From assembly GCA_046350935.1 (NCBI GenBank), contig JAXLZK010000017.1, positions 1 through 64,000 on the forward strand: a stretch of DNA of 64,000 bases, written 5' to 3'. The notes under the pieces are model-generated. The model searched no databases, was not told where the DNA came from, and saw only the letters and a list, made by a program, of their open reading frames with translations. Shown piece after piece: positions 35,401-44,378 of this stretch (within the stretch, counting starts at the first letter, position 1; each line of letters begins with the position of its first letter). The translations under genes and the position numbers were made by a program. This stretch comes from Nitrobium sp046350935. Lineage in GTDB: Bacteria; Nitrospirota; Thermodesulfovibrionia; Thermodesulfovibrionales; Dissulfurispiraceae.

Positions 35401-36002
35401 GACTCCAGATACTCCCTGTCGTTCCGGACCTCGCTCACCATCACGACGAGCGTGGGGAAGAGGACGACCGAGGCCAGGATAGAGAAAATCGTATGCTTCA
35501 GGGAGACGGCGCCCTCGACCGCGCACTCCGTTTCCCCGAAGCGGCGGATCAGGTGGTTGAAAAGGAGGGCGGCGACAAGGGAGTTGAAAATACCGTTGAA
35601 GCCCTGCTTCAGCATCACCATCACCGTCCCCTGGCCCCCGACCCCCAGGATCCCGTAATAGAACACCCCTGCGAGGGGCATGCCGATGCAGAGCCAGTAG
35701 GCCGTATCGATCAGGATGATATTCCCTTCTTTCCGGCGCAGGAATACGCCGACGAAAAGGGCCTCGCACGCCAGGATCACCGCGGCATAGGGGTGGTTCC
35801 ATGAAAAATAGGTATACCCCCCGGCGACGACGGCGGCGAGCGTGCCCCAGGCTGTTCCGTACAGGCGCACCACGAGCAGGACCGCAATGCTGCCGAACAG
35901 GAGATCGACATGGTGGAAAAGGGGAAGGTTGAAATAGTTCCCGGCAAGGCCCGCCGGAATGAGGGTGAAAAGCACCGCCGCCTTTCGTGTCGGTTTCGTC
36001 AT
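32412..36002 (-). CDS. Multi-PAS sensor histidine kinase (NarL-partner type)
   Basis: The 1196-aa kinase has an N-terminal multi-helix membrane sensor (residues about 8-190). A large extracytoplasmic Cache-like domain (about 205-430: YPLFDERGRSTVGVDFSDRAYFKEL) and another membrane helix follow. Next come a coiled coil and three PAS/PAC units, the third being ARIGNWEWDVRSGRRWWSDEFYRIFG. The HisKA_3 box is IAREIHDELGQALTGLKLDL, and the HATPase contains DNGRGI and SFGLLGMRERAEMLGG. The start at 36002 precedes the first helix. It phosphorylates the overlapping NarL-type regulator. Ligand unknown; the Cache-like domain suggests a small molecule. Confidence 0.9.
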   Translation of the reverse strand: MTKPTRKAAVLFTLIPAGLAGNYFNLPLFHHVDLLFGSIAVLLVVRLYGTAWGTLAAVVAGGYTYFSWNHPYAAVILACEALFVGVFLRRKEGNIILIDTAYWLCIGMPLAGVFYYGILGVGGQGTVMVMLKQGFNGIFNSLVAALLFNHLIRRFGETECAVEGAVSLKHTIFSILASVVLFPTLVVMVSEVRNDREYLESYGLQMLHRTSAMSRQAVGLWVEKHMHTVTALAALAGDPEKESVAEIQRKLELVKAAEPDFLRMSVCNRSAVSVAYYPLFDERGRSTVGVDFSDRAYFKELQRTLSPVISDVMVARLGNPSPVVVVAAPIVGERGLRGYAAGVVDPLTLGELLKRTAPDSSLTLTLLDRQKNAIIGTGRGAAGSGAYRTERGAEMFPLGPGTYRLMPAAGRNTSFLERWSNSFYVQEGVVSPSVPWTLVVAMPLAHQVSEMNAIVTRILSIALILTLLAVGSAHYASEALARPLARLVHITTSLPALLSDRSALEWPRSRLVEIADLIANFRTTAELLREKFHELQALNATLDSRIRERTEDLSRVNEELRAEVAMRRSAEESLKESEERWELALEGGDQGVWDWNLRTNEVFFSRRWKKMLGYENYEIAHSLGEWERRIHPEDLAPTLDAVRKYLAGETPFYSTEHRMKCKDGSYVWILDQGKVVSWTDDLKPLRMVGTHTDITERKRDEALLKINEKQYKKIFENMPIGAFIAGHGGAIVRVNKAFCTIVDRSEEELLSLSPDDYTQPGDPSADPRTADSPEGQVLRGELDTCLLEKRYLRKDGESRLASQRLLLMRTEQGEPYYVIGIAEDITERRWAQEELRKTRDRLAEAQRLARIGNWEWDVRSGRRWWSDEFYRIFGLDPQGVPADYEFFLGCIHPGDRDATRGALSAALQERKDYAVDYRIVKADAEERTIHAQGRIVYDEAGAPERVLGTVQDVTEFRKAEEALRFSREQMRNLAAHLESAREAERTTIAREIHDELGQALTGLKLDLTALSRNIGMLDIEEKSALLAGAGSLSGCIDDIVEIVHRIAMELRPGILDHLGLVAAVEWQVADFQKRTGIRASLSGDEHLTLSRDLATALFRILQESLTNVARHAGATRVAVVLREQEDTLVLEVRDNGRGITEQEMRTSRSFGLLGMRERAEMLGGRVTLTGIPGEGNTLVASIPKKGEDHDKDTRRG

Positions 36003-36227
36003 GGTGTTCCGCCTGCCTTTCCGGGTGGACCCTTTCCGCTGCCCATCTCCGGCAGGGGGCGCCCCGACCGGCCGGATCGATGGCCGTCGGGCCATTATAG
36101 CATATCCTCTGCGGCTCACTTCACCTTTTGGACGGAAAAAAGGTATACTAAAGAAACCGGAAGGGATGCAGACCCCAAAGACGCCGGATTCCGTTGTATG
36201 CGCACTTTGGGTCTGTCTTTCCGTGGT

Positions 36228-36301
36228 GCGCCCGTAGCTCAGTGGATTAGAGCATCAGCCTCCGGAGCTGAGGGTCGGAGGTTCGAATCCTCTCGGGCGC
36301 G
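36228..36301 (+). tRNA. tRNA-Arg (CCG)
   Basis: Acceptor GCGCCCG/CGGGCGC, D-arm with TAGCTCAGTGGATTAGAGC, anticodon arm TCAGC-CTCCGGA-GCTGA (anticodon CCG), T-arm GGTTCGAATCC. CCA is not encoded. A TATACT at 36144-36149 with TTCACC at 36120-36125 may be its promoter. Confidence 0.95.
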
Positions 36302-36308
36302 TTCCACG

Positions 36309-36350
36309 AAAAAAAGTCCGGAACCTGCGGTGCGGGTTCCGGACTTTTTG
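36309..36350. terminator. Bidirectional intrinsic terminator
   Basis: AAAAAGTCCGGAACC pairs with GGTTCCGGACTTTTT around a short loop. The A-run and T-run flanks let it terminate both the plus-strand tRNA-Arg and the minus-strand ribBA transcript that ends at 36376. Confidence 0.85.
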
Positions 36351-36375
36351 CTTGTATGCTTCGGAGGTATCCCGC

Positions 36376-37590
36376 CTAGACGTTCTCCAGCATGTGCCCC
36401 AACTTCTTCTTTTTGGTCTGGAGATACACGATATTCTTGTCGTGCGGGGCGACCTCGGCGGGCACCCGCTCCACCACTTTGAGCCCGTAGCCCTCGAGCC
36501 CCACGATCTTCTTGGGGTTGTTGGTGATGATCCGCATCTTCCGCACGCCGAGGTCAACGAGCATCTGGGCCCCGATACCGTAATCCCTCAGGTCCGCCTT
36601 GAACCCCAGCTTGAGATTCGCCTCCACGGTGTCGAGGCCTTTGTCCTGGAGCTCGTACGCCTTGAGTTTATTGGCAAGTCCGATCCCCCGCCCCTCCTGG
36701 CGCATATAGAGGATGACCCCCTTCCCCTCCTGTCTGATGATCTCCATGGCCTTGTGCAGCTGATCGCCGCAATCGCACCTCTTGGAACCGAAGACGTCTC
36801 CGGTCAGACACTCGGAATGCACCCGCACCAGGACCTTGTCTTCGGGAGATATCTCTCCTTTCACCAGGGCGATATGGACATTGGAATCGACATCGTTCGT
36901 GTACGCGATGGCGGTGAAGTCTCCCCCGTATTTGGTGGGCATCTGCACCGTGGCGATCCGCTTGACGAACCGCTCGGTCCGCATCCGGTACCTGATAAGG
37001 TCTTTCACGGTGATGATCTTGAGGGAGTGCTTTTTCGAGAACTCCACGAGGTGCGGCACCCGCGCCATGGAGCCGTCGTCATTCATGATCTCGCAGATCA
37101 CGCCCGCTGGAGTGAGACCTGCCAGCCGCGAGAGGTCGACAGAGCCCTCGGTCTGGCCCGCCCGCTGCAGGACGCCTCCCGGTTTCGCCCGCAGGGGGAA
37201 GACATGCCCCGGACGGGCGATATCGTCCGGCTTCGTGTTCGGATCGATGGCGGTCCTGATGGTCACCGCCCTGTCGTGGGCCGAAATCCCGGTGGTCACC
37301 CCTTTTTTCGCTTCGATCGAGACCGTAAAGGCGGTGCCGAAGGATGAAGTATTCTCGTCCGTCATCATGGGGAGGCCCAGCTCCTCCACCCGCTGCGGCG
37401 AAAGAGAGAGGCAGATGAGCCCCCGCCCGTACTTCGCCATGAAGTTGATCGCCTCCGGGGTCACCTTCTCCGCGGCCATGCAGAGGTCGCCCTCGTTCTC
37501 CCTGTCCTCGTCGTCCACGAGGATCACCATTTTGCCCCGTGCAATATCCTGCAGCGCCTCTTCTATGGTATTGAATTTATATTTCTCCAT
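36376..37590 (-). CDS. ribBA: Bifunctional 3,4-DHBP synthase / GTP cyclohydrolase II
   Basis: The 404-aa protein has an N-terminal RibB domain (residues 1-205: DDEDRENEGDLCMAAE acidic loop, GTAFTVSIEAKKGVTTGISAHDRA, RPGHVFPLRA) making dihydroxybutanone phosphate. The C-terminal RibA domain (205-400) has the zinc ligands in HSECLTGDVFGSKRCDCGDQL and catalytic MRQEGRGIGL, opening GTP to the pyrimidine precursor. Together they start both branches of riboflavin synthesis. ATG 37590 follows GGAGGTCTTTG. No FMN riboswitch was found. ribE is 25 kb away. Confidence 0.95.
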   Translation of the reverse strand: MEKYKFNTIEEALQDIARGKMVILVDDEDRENEGDLCMAAEKVTPEAINFMAKYGRGLICLSLSPQRVEELGLPMMTDENTSSFGTAFTVSIEAKKGVTTGISAHDRAVTIRTAIDPNTKPDDIARPGHVFPLRAKPGGVLQRAGQTEGSVDLSRLAGLTPAGVICEIMNDDGSMARVPHLVEFSKKHSLKIITVKDLIRYRMRTERFVKRIATVQMPTKYGGDFTAIAYTNDVDSNVHIALVKGEISPEDKVLVRVHSECLTGDVFGSKRCDCGDQLHKAMEIIRQEGKGVILYMRQEGRGIGLANKLKAYELQDKGLDTVEANLKLGFKADLRDYGIGAQMLVDLGVRKMRIITNNPKKIVGLEGYGLKVVERVPAEVAPHDKNIVYLQTKKKKLGHMLENV

Positions 37591-37705
37591 CAAAGACCTC
37601 CGTAGCGCGTACGCTGTTGCTCCCGCCGCTCTTTCCCCAGTATAGCAAAACCGCGGAATATCTTTCCATGACAGGGGCATACCCGAACAGGTGCGGGCGC
37701 TCTCC

Positions 37706-40700
37706 TTACTCTTCCCATTCCCCGGTCCAGCCCTCGCCGGGAGGGTTCTCCCTCAACGCGCGTATCTTCCTCACGAACTGTAGAGAAGGGCCGTCTTCGG
37801 GATCGAGCGCCAGCGCCTCACGGAACCGCTCTTCAGCCTCCTCCCACTCCCGCCTGAAATAGTGCTCCTGCCCCTTCCTGAAAAGCTCCACTACCCGCCG
37901 CTTCTCTTCGGAGACCGTGCAGAAGTCCGCCATCAGCGCATGGTACTCCCCGGCGCGCTCCCGCAGCGCAGCGGCAAAACGGGCGAGCCGCCCGTTGATT
38001 TCGTTCTCCAGGACGCTGCTCCGCTCCTCGAGGGCAGAGAGGCTCTCCTCAGAAGCGGGAGCATTCCCCCCGGCGATCAACTCCTTCAGGTGCAGGGCCA
38101 TTTCCGTTCCGACCCGGTCGTCAGGCAGGGCAAAGGCGATGCGCTTGTACAGGCACTCCAGGCTCTTCTCCAGGATATCGACGCTATTCAGACAGCCGTC
38201 GAGCTCCTCACGGGGCATTCCTCTCCGCGCCTGAAGCAGATGCAGGGAGCACTCCTTCAGTTCTTCCCTCCATCCAAGGAGCGCACGGCCCCACTCCTCC
38301 CCCTCCGCTTCCCGCTTCCGCTTCAGCTCCTCCCTCTCGAGCACCAGGGCTTCCGGGGTCTCGGCATCCTGCGGTTCATACCGTCGTATCCGCTGTTTGA
38401 GGAGCTCCTTTTCCTCCCTGACGAAGAGGACCGCTTTCCGGTTATTGACCCGCATGCATTCGAGGGCCTTCCCGCTCAACTCCCCGAAGAGCGCCCTGAA
38501 GTCGTTCAGCAGCGCGGAGTCCGGCAGGCCCTTGCCGAGGTAGAACTCGTGAGAGGCGATCACCTTTTCCGGAAGCATCCTCTTCAGGGACTCGAGGGCC
38601 AGTTCCGGGACAGGCCTTCCCCTCCAGTATTCGAGAAATTTTTCCTTCCTCCACCCCAGCAGCTCATAGACGGGGAGGGCCTCGCCTTCCGCCCCCCTCG
38701 CCAGCCGGTTCAGATAGCGCACCTCGATGCACTCCCCAGCCCTCTCGAAGGTCCCCGGCCCGAGGGCGATCCAGGTCCCGAAGTGCTTGTTGGCCGGCTC
38801 GAGCTCTTCAGCCAGGGTCGCCGCCTCTCCCATGACCGTATACTGCATGCGCCGCTCCGACCCCATGTTTCCCGCCGACACGACGCCGGTGTCGATCCCC
38901 ATCCGGGCGGTGATCTTCACCCCATACTTGAGGAGGAGCATGCGCTGAATCACCTTCAGCTCCTCCTGCTGCAGGAGCGCGGAAAAGCAGGCCTTCCAGG
39001 GGTGGTCCCCGTCGGGGAGCGGCACTCCGAAATCGGCCTTGATCGCGTCTCCCTCGTATTTGTCTACATACCCGTCGTAGGACATGATGATATTGCTCAT
39101 GGGGGTCAGGTAGATGTTCAGGATCGTCGCGAGCTCCCGCGCAGTGACCCCCTCGGAGATGGTGGTGAAACCGGAGACGTCTGAAGAAAACAGGGTCGCC
39201 TCTACCTTCTCTCCTGCGAGGCGGAATCTTTCGGGGCTCTCCTCCATCATCCGCAGCACCTCTGGGGAGACCATGGTCGAAAACATGGCGCGCACCTTCC
39301 TCCTTTCCTTCTGCTCCCGGACATAGCGGTAGGCCACCGCAGACAGGTACGCGGAAAGAACGGCGAAGACAGGGGACGCTACCGGGAGAAGGGCTCCCCA
39401 GCGCGAAAAAGCGAGCCACCCGAGGCCGATATGGGAACCGGCCGCCAGGCCGGACAGGAGAAACCCCCGGAGCGGCGGGAGCAGGAGGGCGCCGAAGAGG
39501 ACGGCGAACAGGTACGCATAGCTGAGGGGATAGTGCCGCTCCTCGATAAAGTTCCCTGTCGCAATGGTATTCAGGACAGTGGGGACGAGGTCCAGCATGG
39601 TCTGGAGGTTCGAGAAAGGCGTGGCATTCTGGGCGGAGAGGCCCGTCGCCGTCAACCCGTAGAAGACGACCTTGTCCCTGAAGAAAAGGGGAGTGACGGG
39701 GACCTCGCGTTTCCCCTGGGAGAGGGTAAGGGAGGGGCCGTAGTAGAGCGGACGGACGGAGTCGATCTTCCCGTTTTCGAGATAGAAGACCGTCCTCTCG
39801 TATGCGTCCCGGTAGGGCACCTCCCGCTCTTTCTTCAGGACGAAGTTCATCCCCCGCAGCGCTTCCCCGAAGGAGGGCTTTGCCCCCTCGCGCCACCTCT
39901 TCACTATGTAATTGCTGAAAGCGATCTGCCTTCCGACGGCGAGCCAGGACTCCTCCTTCGGGTCGAGGCCGAGGGCGGACAGGGTCTCTTCCAGCGGGTA
40001 GTTCCCCTGCACCATATAGTATTCCAGCAGCGCGGAGATGAAAACCATGGCGCCGATGGACGTGCTCTCTTCCTCGGTAAAGAGCCGCGACTTCCGGAGG
40101 GCGTCCGCCAGGACCCCGTTCAGGGCGGACGGGTCCCGGAGCGAGGCGAGGGGATGCTTTTGCAGCTCCTCCTTCGCCTTCTGGTAGCCGATGAAGGTCG
40201 CGACGAGCGGGAAGGGAAGGTGGACAAAGGATTCCTTGTACTCCCCCGTCCAGTTGACATACATTTCCCCCCGGTGGTTGATAGGGATCCGCACCCGCTC
40301 CTTCGGGCTCTTCAGTTCGACATACCGGCCCCTTTCCACCTTTACTTCGGTTGCTCCCATCAGGCGGCGCGCCATCTCCAACCCCAGGGAGGGGTACAGG
40401 GTCCCCCGGTAGGAGGCGAGCAGCGGATACCTGCGCACCACCCCGTCCCGGTCGAGCACGATCGTGTTGAACCCGGAGCACCGCGCGCTCCTCATGAGCG
40501 CAGGGGTGAGGGGGAGAATGTCCGTGGCGAGGAGGGGCTCCCCGGGGTCCCCGGAGAGGGAAACGGCTCCCTGTAACAGCAGGAGGAGGGAGTTCCTCTT
40601 CTGCCGCGTATGCAGGGCGGCGGCGGCTTCGGCCCTCTGCACGGTCTTCTGCCGGTCCTCCTGCTCCTCAGGGATCTTGAACCCCACCGTAAAACAGCTG

Positions 40701-41188
40701 CTCCCGTTCTGCCGCACGCTCCTGAGGAGGCTCCCGGAGGAATCGGGGGCGAGGGAGAAGGCTGCGGGAGCGGCCTTTCCGGACAGGACGTCTTCCATGG
40801 TGCGCTTCAGCCCTTCCACGGAATCGGCAGGGAAGCTGACGGGCGGCTCCTTCGAGAAGTCCATATCCACAAAGGCGACGGAGCGAGCCCGGTGCAGCGT
40901 GAGAAAATCGAGCAGCGCGGCGTGGACCTCCCAGGACCAGGGCCACCTCCCCACCCTGCCCACCGCCGCATCGTCGATGTCGATGGTGACGATATTCTGC
41001 TTCCTGGCAATAGGCTCCCTCTTCTGGAAACCGAGGTTCAGGAGCTTGAGCTCGATCCCCTCGAAGGCATGGAGGAGCACCAGCACGAAGAGAACGAGGG
41101 AGAGGGGAACGCCGAGGACCAGGGTGGCCCTGAACGCTTCCCGCACCTGCCGGCCGCTTTTTCGGCCGCCCTTCGCCTCTCTTGTCAC
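37706..41188 (-). CDS. CHASE2-domain class III adenylate/guanylate cyclase, metal-Asp-bearing partner
   Basis: The 1160-aa protein has an N-terminal TM followed by a CHASE2 extracytoplasmic sensor (IVTIDIDDAAVGRVGRWPW through YGLTATG), three hydrophobic segments and a class III cyclase domain (about residues 655-830). Both metal Asps are present (LFSSDVSGFT and YEGDAIKADFG), but the Asn-x3-Arg pair expected in GNxVNxAxR is missing (MGEAATLAEELE). A long Glu-rich C-terminal tail ends in a TPR-like repeat. GTG 41188 is chosen because the Shine-Dalgarno GAGGAGG sits upstream. It lies 16 nt after the sister cyclase gene. Confidence 0.85.
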   Translation of the reverse strand: MTREAKGGRKSGRQVREAFRATLVLGVPLSLVLFVLVLLHAFEGIELKLLNLGFQKREPIARKQNIVTIDIDDAAVGRVGRWPWSWEVHAALLDFLTLHRARSVAFVDMDFSKEPPVSFPADSVEGLKRTMEDVLSGKAAPAAFSLAPDSSGSLLRSVRQNGSSCFTVGFKIPEEQEDRQKTVQRAEAAAALHTRQKRNSLLLLLQGAVSLSGDPGEPLLATDILPLTPALMRSARCSGFNTIVLDRDGVVRRYPLLASYRGTLYPSLGLEMARRLMGATEVKVERGRYVELKSPKERVRIPINHRGEMYVNWTGEYKESFVHLPFPLVATFIGYQKAKEELQKHPLASLRDPSALNGVLADALRKSRLFTEEESTSIGAMVFISALLEYYMVQGNYPLEETLSALGLDPKEESWLAVGRQIAFSNYIVKRWREGAKPSFGEALRGMNFVLKKEREVPYRDAYERTVFYLENGKIDSVRPLYYGPSLTLSQGKREVPVTPLFFRDKVVFYGLTATGLSAQNATPFSNLQTMLDLVPTVLNTIATGNFIEERHYPLSYAYLFAVLFGALLLPPLRGFLLSGLAAGSHIGLGWLAFSRWGALLPVASPVFAVLSAYLSAVAYRYVREQKERRKVRAMFSTMVSPEVLRMMEESPERFRLAGEKVEATLFSSDVSGFTTISEGVTARELATILNIYLTPMSNIIMSYDGYVDKYEGDAIKADFGVPLPDGDHPWKACFSALLQQEELKVIQRMLLLKYGVKITARMGIDTGVVSAGNMGSERRMQYTVMGEAATLAEELEPANKHFGTWIALGPGTFERAGECIEVRYLNRLARGAEGEALPVYELLGWRKEKFLEYWRGRPVPELALESLKRMLPEKVIASHEFYLGKGLPDSALLNDFRALFGELSGKALECMRVNNRKAVLFVREEKELLKQRIRRYEPQDAETPEALVLEREELKRKREAEGEEWGRALLGWREELKECSLHLLQARRGMPREELDGCLNSVDILEKSLECLYKRIAFALPDDRVGTEMALHLKELIAGGNAPASEESLSALEERSSVLENEINGRLARFAAALRERAGEYHALMADFCTVSEEKRRVVELFRKGQEHYFRREWEEAEERFREALALDPEDGPSLQFVRKIRALRENPPGEGWTGEWEE

Positions 41189-41204
41189 GAGCACACCCTC
41201 CTCC

Positions 41205-44200
41205 TCACTTCTTCGTCTGCACGAACTCTCCCTGCCACCCCGGACCGGGAGGAGATACCTGGTAGCTAACGATCCGCTCCCGCAGGGAGACGAGGGGACC
41301 CTCTCCGGGTGCATGGCGCTCCGCCTGGTCCAGCTTTTCGAGGGCGGGCTCCCATTTCCTTTGACAGTAGAGGGCCAGCGCTTCTTCATAATAGTCCCCG
41401 GCAAGCAGCTCGTCCCGTGAGGGAGCCCCGGCAAGAGACATCATTTCGTGGTACTCCTCGCTCCTCTCCCTGAGGGAGGAGAAAAATGCGGCCGCGGACT
41501 CCCGGTAGGCGCGGGAGAGGCCCCTTGCCCCCTGCTCATCCCGCTCTCCCTCCCTCTTCCCTCCCTGGGCCGGCAGCTCCTGCGCCCCCTCACGGGAGCG
41601 GCTGAAGAAATCGCGTATCTCTCCGGCAAGGGGATGCCCCGTCTTTTGGGAGAGCGCCGACCAGAGGTGATGGTAGCCCAGGATCTTCCCGGGGGGGCAC
41701 TTCTCCCATAAAACGAGCAGGAACGGGGGAACCGGCCTCCCGCCCATCGCCCTCAGGTAGGCGTCGGGCTTCCAGCCCAGGACGGTGTATACCTCCGTCG
41801 GCTTCGTCTTCCCTTTCAGGAGGAGCCTGTCCAGGAGGCGCACCTCCAGATGTTCCCTGATGGCCGGAACGGTGTCCTCCCCGGTGAGGGGATACCGGGA
41901 ACGGTAGATGGAGTTGGCGGCCATGAACCGGGCCGCGACATTGACCGGATCGCCCATCACCGTATATTGGAACTTCCGCTCCGACCCCATGTTCCCCGCC
42001 GACACATATCCGTAGTTGAAGCCCATCGAGACATCCACCTCGAACCCGTACGTCGCACGCACGAAGTACCGGAAGGACTCGATCTCCAGCTTCTGCTCGA
42101 CCGCGGCAAAGGCGCATTTCCAGGGGTTGTCCTCGTCGTCGAGCGGGACCCCGAAGTCGGCCATGATGACATGCCCCTCGTATTTGTCGATATATCCGTC
42201 GTACTGGGTGATGATCTCGCTGGTGGGGGTCAGATAGACGCTCAGCAGGCTCGTCAGCTCGTCGGGGGCCACGGAGCGGGTGACGTTCACGATCCCGTTG
42301 ATCATGGAAAAAAAAGTAGTGGCGGCCTTGCGCTCGCCGGTAAGGGAGAACTTGTCCGGGTTCTCCTCCATCACCTTCAGGACCGCAGGGGAGACCATGG
42401 TGGAAAAGATGTTCCGCACCCTTTTCTTTTCGCGGAAGGCCCTGATGAACTGCAGCACGACGACCGCCGTACCGGCGAACGCCACCCCGGCGGCGGGGGA
42501 GACCCACTCCAGCCAGTACCCCTTGAGCACCCAGGCCTGGTAGGTGGCAAAGAGGTATCCTCCCGCGAGGGAAAAGGACACGAGCAGGAAGACGGACATG
42601 CTGAAGACCATCCCGGCCGTCCCGGTGAGCAGGGCAAGCAGCAGGACAGGAGCGTACCGGGAGAAGGCAGGCGGATACCGGAGGAAATTGCCCGATAGGA
42701 CGGTATTGAGCGCGTTGGCGTGGTACGCCACCAGCGGACAGTTCTCCTCGAAGGGGCTCGGTTTCAGGTCGATGGTGTTCGTCCCGGTCAGCCCGATCAT
42801 GAATATCCTGCCCTTCAGGTCCACCGGGGAAAACTCAGTCCATTTCCCGTTGTTCAGGACCTTCTGCGGAGGGGGAAAGTAGCAGGGGCGCGCCTCCTGC
42901 AGCCTGTTCTCCGCCGCGAAGAAGCTCATGTTGTTGAAAATTTCGCGCAGATGGGACTCGTCCGGCGGGAGGGTGCCCGCCGCCGCCTCGTGTCCGGTGC
43001 GGGGGGCGATCTCCGCGAGGTACTGCTCGAAGCGCAGTCCGGGATGCAGGCGGAGGGCCTTCTCCATATTCCGCGCCACCGAGACCGCCGCAAGCACCCT
43101 CCGCAAAAGGGCATGGTCCTGATGCCCCTGTATCCTGCGGGACACCTCCTCTTCAGTCGCTCCCCGGTCGAGCAGGCTGCTCACGACCCGGGCCGCGGCA
43201 ATCTCATGGGAGAGGGAAGCAGCGTCCTCTCCCGAAACCATCGCCTCTTCCCCGAGCCGCCGGGAGATGCGGTCCCGGATACGGGTCAGGTCCTCCATCG
43301 AGGGATTTTCATAGGAGCGGGCGATCTCCTTCGCCTCGGCATGGGCATGGTAGAAGGAGAGCAGCCGGAAGGGAACGTGCAGGAAGGTGGTCTGGAACGG
43401 CCCCGCCCAATTCAGCAGGAACTGGCAATGCTCGTCAACGGGTATTCTGATGTCCCTCCGCCGCCCTGTCCGGTACTCCCGGGCATTCCTGAGCAGCACA
43501 TACTCGCCGGGTCTGACCTCCATGTCCGCAAGGGAGAAGTCCATCAGGTCGGAGAGCATCTTCAGGGTGACCGGGTAGAGCATCCGGCCGCGGTAGGAGC
43601 GGAAAAGGATATAGTTTCTCTTGACCGAGTCGTCGTCAATTCCCGGCTGGGCAAACCCCACCCCCCGCGCCGCACGCGTCAGCTCGGAGAGCGGAGGATC
43701 GAGGGCGACCGTCTTGTACAGCGCTCCCTCCGCCCCGGCCGGCAGCGGGAGGAACGTCTTTTCGAGCTCCTGCAGCGCCTTGCTCTTTTCGGGGGAGAGG
43801 CTCTGCCGGATCTTTTCGGTCTCTTCACGTATCCCCTCCGGCCCCCGTGCCGCGCTCTTCTCATCGGGGTCTGCGGTAAAGAACGCGAGATAGAAGGAGC
43901 CCGCCTTCCCGAGGGCGTCGGCGAACTCCCCGTCATAGGCCCGGAACGCCTCGTCCAGGAGGCGGCGGGGCTGCAGGAGGCGGGATGCGCTCGCCTGCGA
44001 AACAGAGGGGGGCCTTGCTCCTCCCGCACCGGGGAGAAGACCGTCCAGGCGGTCCGGATGGAACAGGGTATTTTCCCGCTCCACGAAAAAGACATCGTAT
44101 CCGGCGGCGCGGGCCCCGTACCGGTGGAGAGTGCGCACCAGGGCCACCTGCCGGTAGCGGGGCCAAGGCCACTCTCCGAAGAGCTCCAGAGAACCGTCGT

Positions 44201-44378
44201 CGTAATCGACGAAGCCGACCTCCGGAAGGGTGGCGATGGGGGGGCGCAGGCGGTACCGGGCGTCCAGGGTCATCAGTTCGAGGTTCCTGCCGACGCTGAA
44301 GCGGCCGGCGAGAAGTGCCAAAGCCCCGGCAAGCAGGCCGACAACCGCCCCCTGAAAGAGCCTCCGGGAAAGGGACAT
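41205..44378 (-). CDS. CHASE2-domain class III cyclase homologue lacking metal Asps
   Basis: The 1057-aa paralogue of the next gene has TM1 (residues 7-27), CHASE2 (VGFVDYDDGSLELFGEWPWPR to MIGLTGTNTID), three TM segments and a cyclase domain (about 680-850). The first metal Asp is Met (TFFSMINGIV) and the second is His (YEGHVIMADFG), so it cannot bind the catalytic ions alone. The transition-state residues are intact (MGDPVNVAARF: Asn and Arg), as is Lys in DKYEG. The C-terminus has a TPR-like tail. Its start overlaps the MBL gene stop by 1 nt (TGATG). It is probably one half of a heterodimeric cyclase. Confidence 0.85.
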   Translation of the reverse strand: MSLSRRLFQGAVVGLLAGALALLAGRFSVGRNLELMTLDARYRLRPPIATLPEVGFVDYDDGSLELFGEWPWPRYRQVALVRTLHRYGARAAGYDVFFVERENTLFHPDRLDGLLPGAGGARPPSVSQASASRLLQPRRLLDEAFRAYDGEFADALGKAGSFYLAFFTADPDEKSAARGPEGIREETEKIRQSLSPEKSKALQELEKTFLPLPAGAEGALYKTVALDPPLSELTRAARGVGFAQPGIDDDSVKRNYILFRSYRGRMLYPVTLKMLSDLMDFSLADMEVRPGEYVLLRNAREYRTGRRRDIRIPVDEHCQFLLNWAGPFQTTFLHVPFRLLSFYHAHAEAKEIARSYENPSMEDLTRIRDRISRRLGEEAMVSGEDAASLSHEIAAARVVSSLLDRGATEEEVSRRIQGHQDHALLRRVLAAVSVARNMEKALRLHPGLRFEQYLAEIAPRTGHEAAAGTLPPDESHLREIFNNMSFFAAENRLQEARPCYFPPPQKVLNNGKWTEFSPVDLKGRIFMIGLTGTNTIDLKPSPFEENCPLVAYHANALNTVLSGNFLRYPPAFSRYAPVLLLALLTGTAGMVFSMSVFLLVSFSLAGGYLFATYQAWVLKGYWLEWVSPAAGVAFAGTAVVVLQFIRAFREKKRVRNIFSTMVSPAVLKVMEENPDKFSLTGERKAATTFFSMINGIVNVTRSVAPDELTSLLSVYLTPTSEIITQYDGYIDKYEGHVIMADFGVPLDDEDNPWKCAFAAVEQKLEIESFRYFVRATYGFEVDVSMGFNYGYVSAGNMGSERKFQYTVMGDPVNVAARFMAANSIYRSRYPLTGEDTVPAIREHLEVRLLDRLLLKGKTKPTEVYTVLGWKPDAYLRAMGGRPVPPFLLVLWEKCPPGKILGYHHLWSALSQKTGHPLAGEIRDFFSRSREGAQELPAQGGKREGERDEQGARGLSRAYRESAAAFFSSLRERSEEYHEMMSLAGAPSRDELLAGDYYEEALALYCQRKWEPALEKLDQAERHAPGEGPLVSLRERIVSYQVSPPGPGWQGEFVQTKK

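Noticed and set aside
37591..37705. FMN riboswitch upstream of ribBA
   Set aside because: The leader is short and lacks the conserved RFN blocks; only an ordinary RBS is visible.
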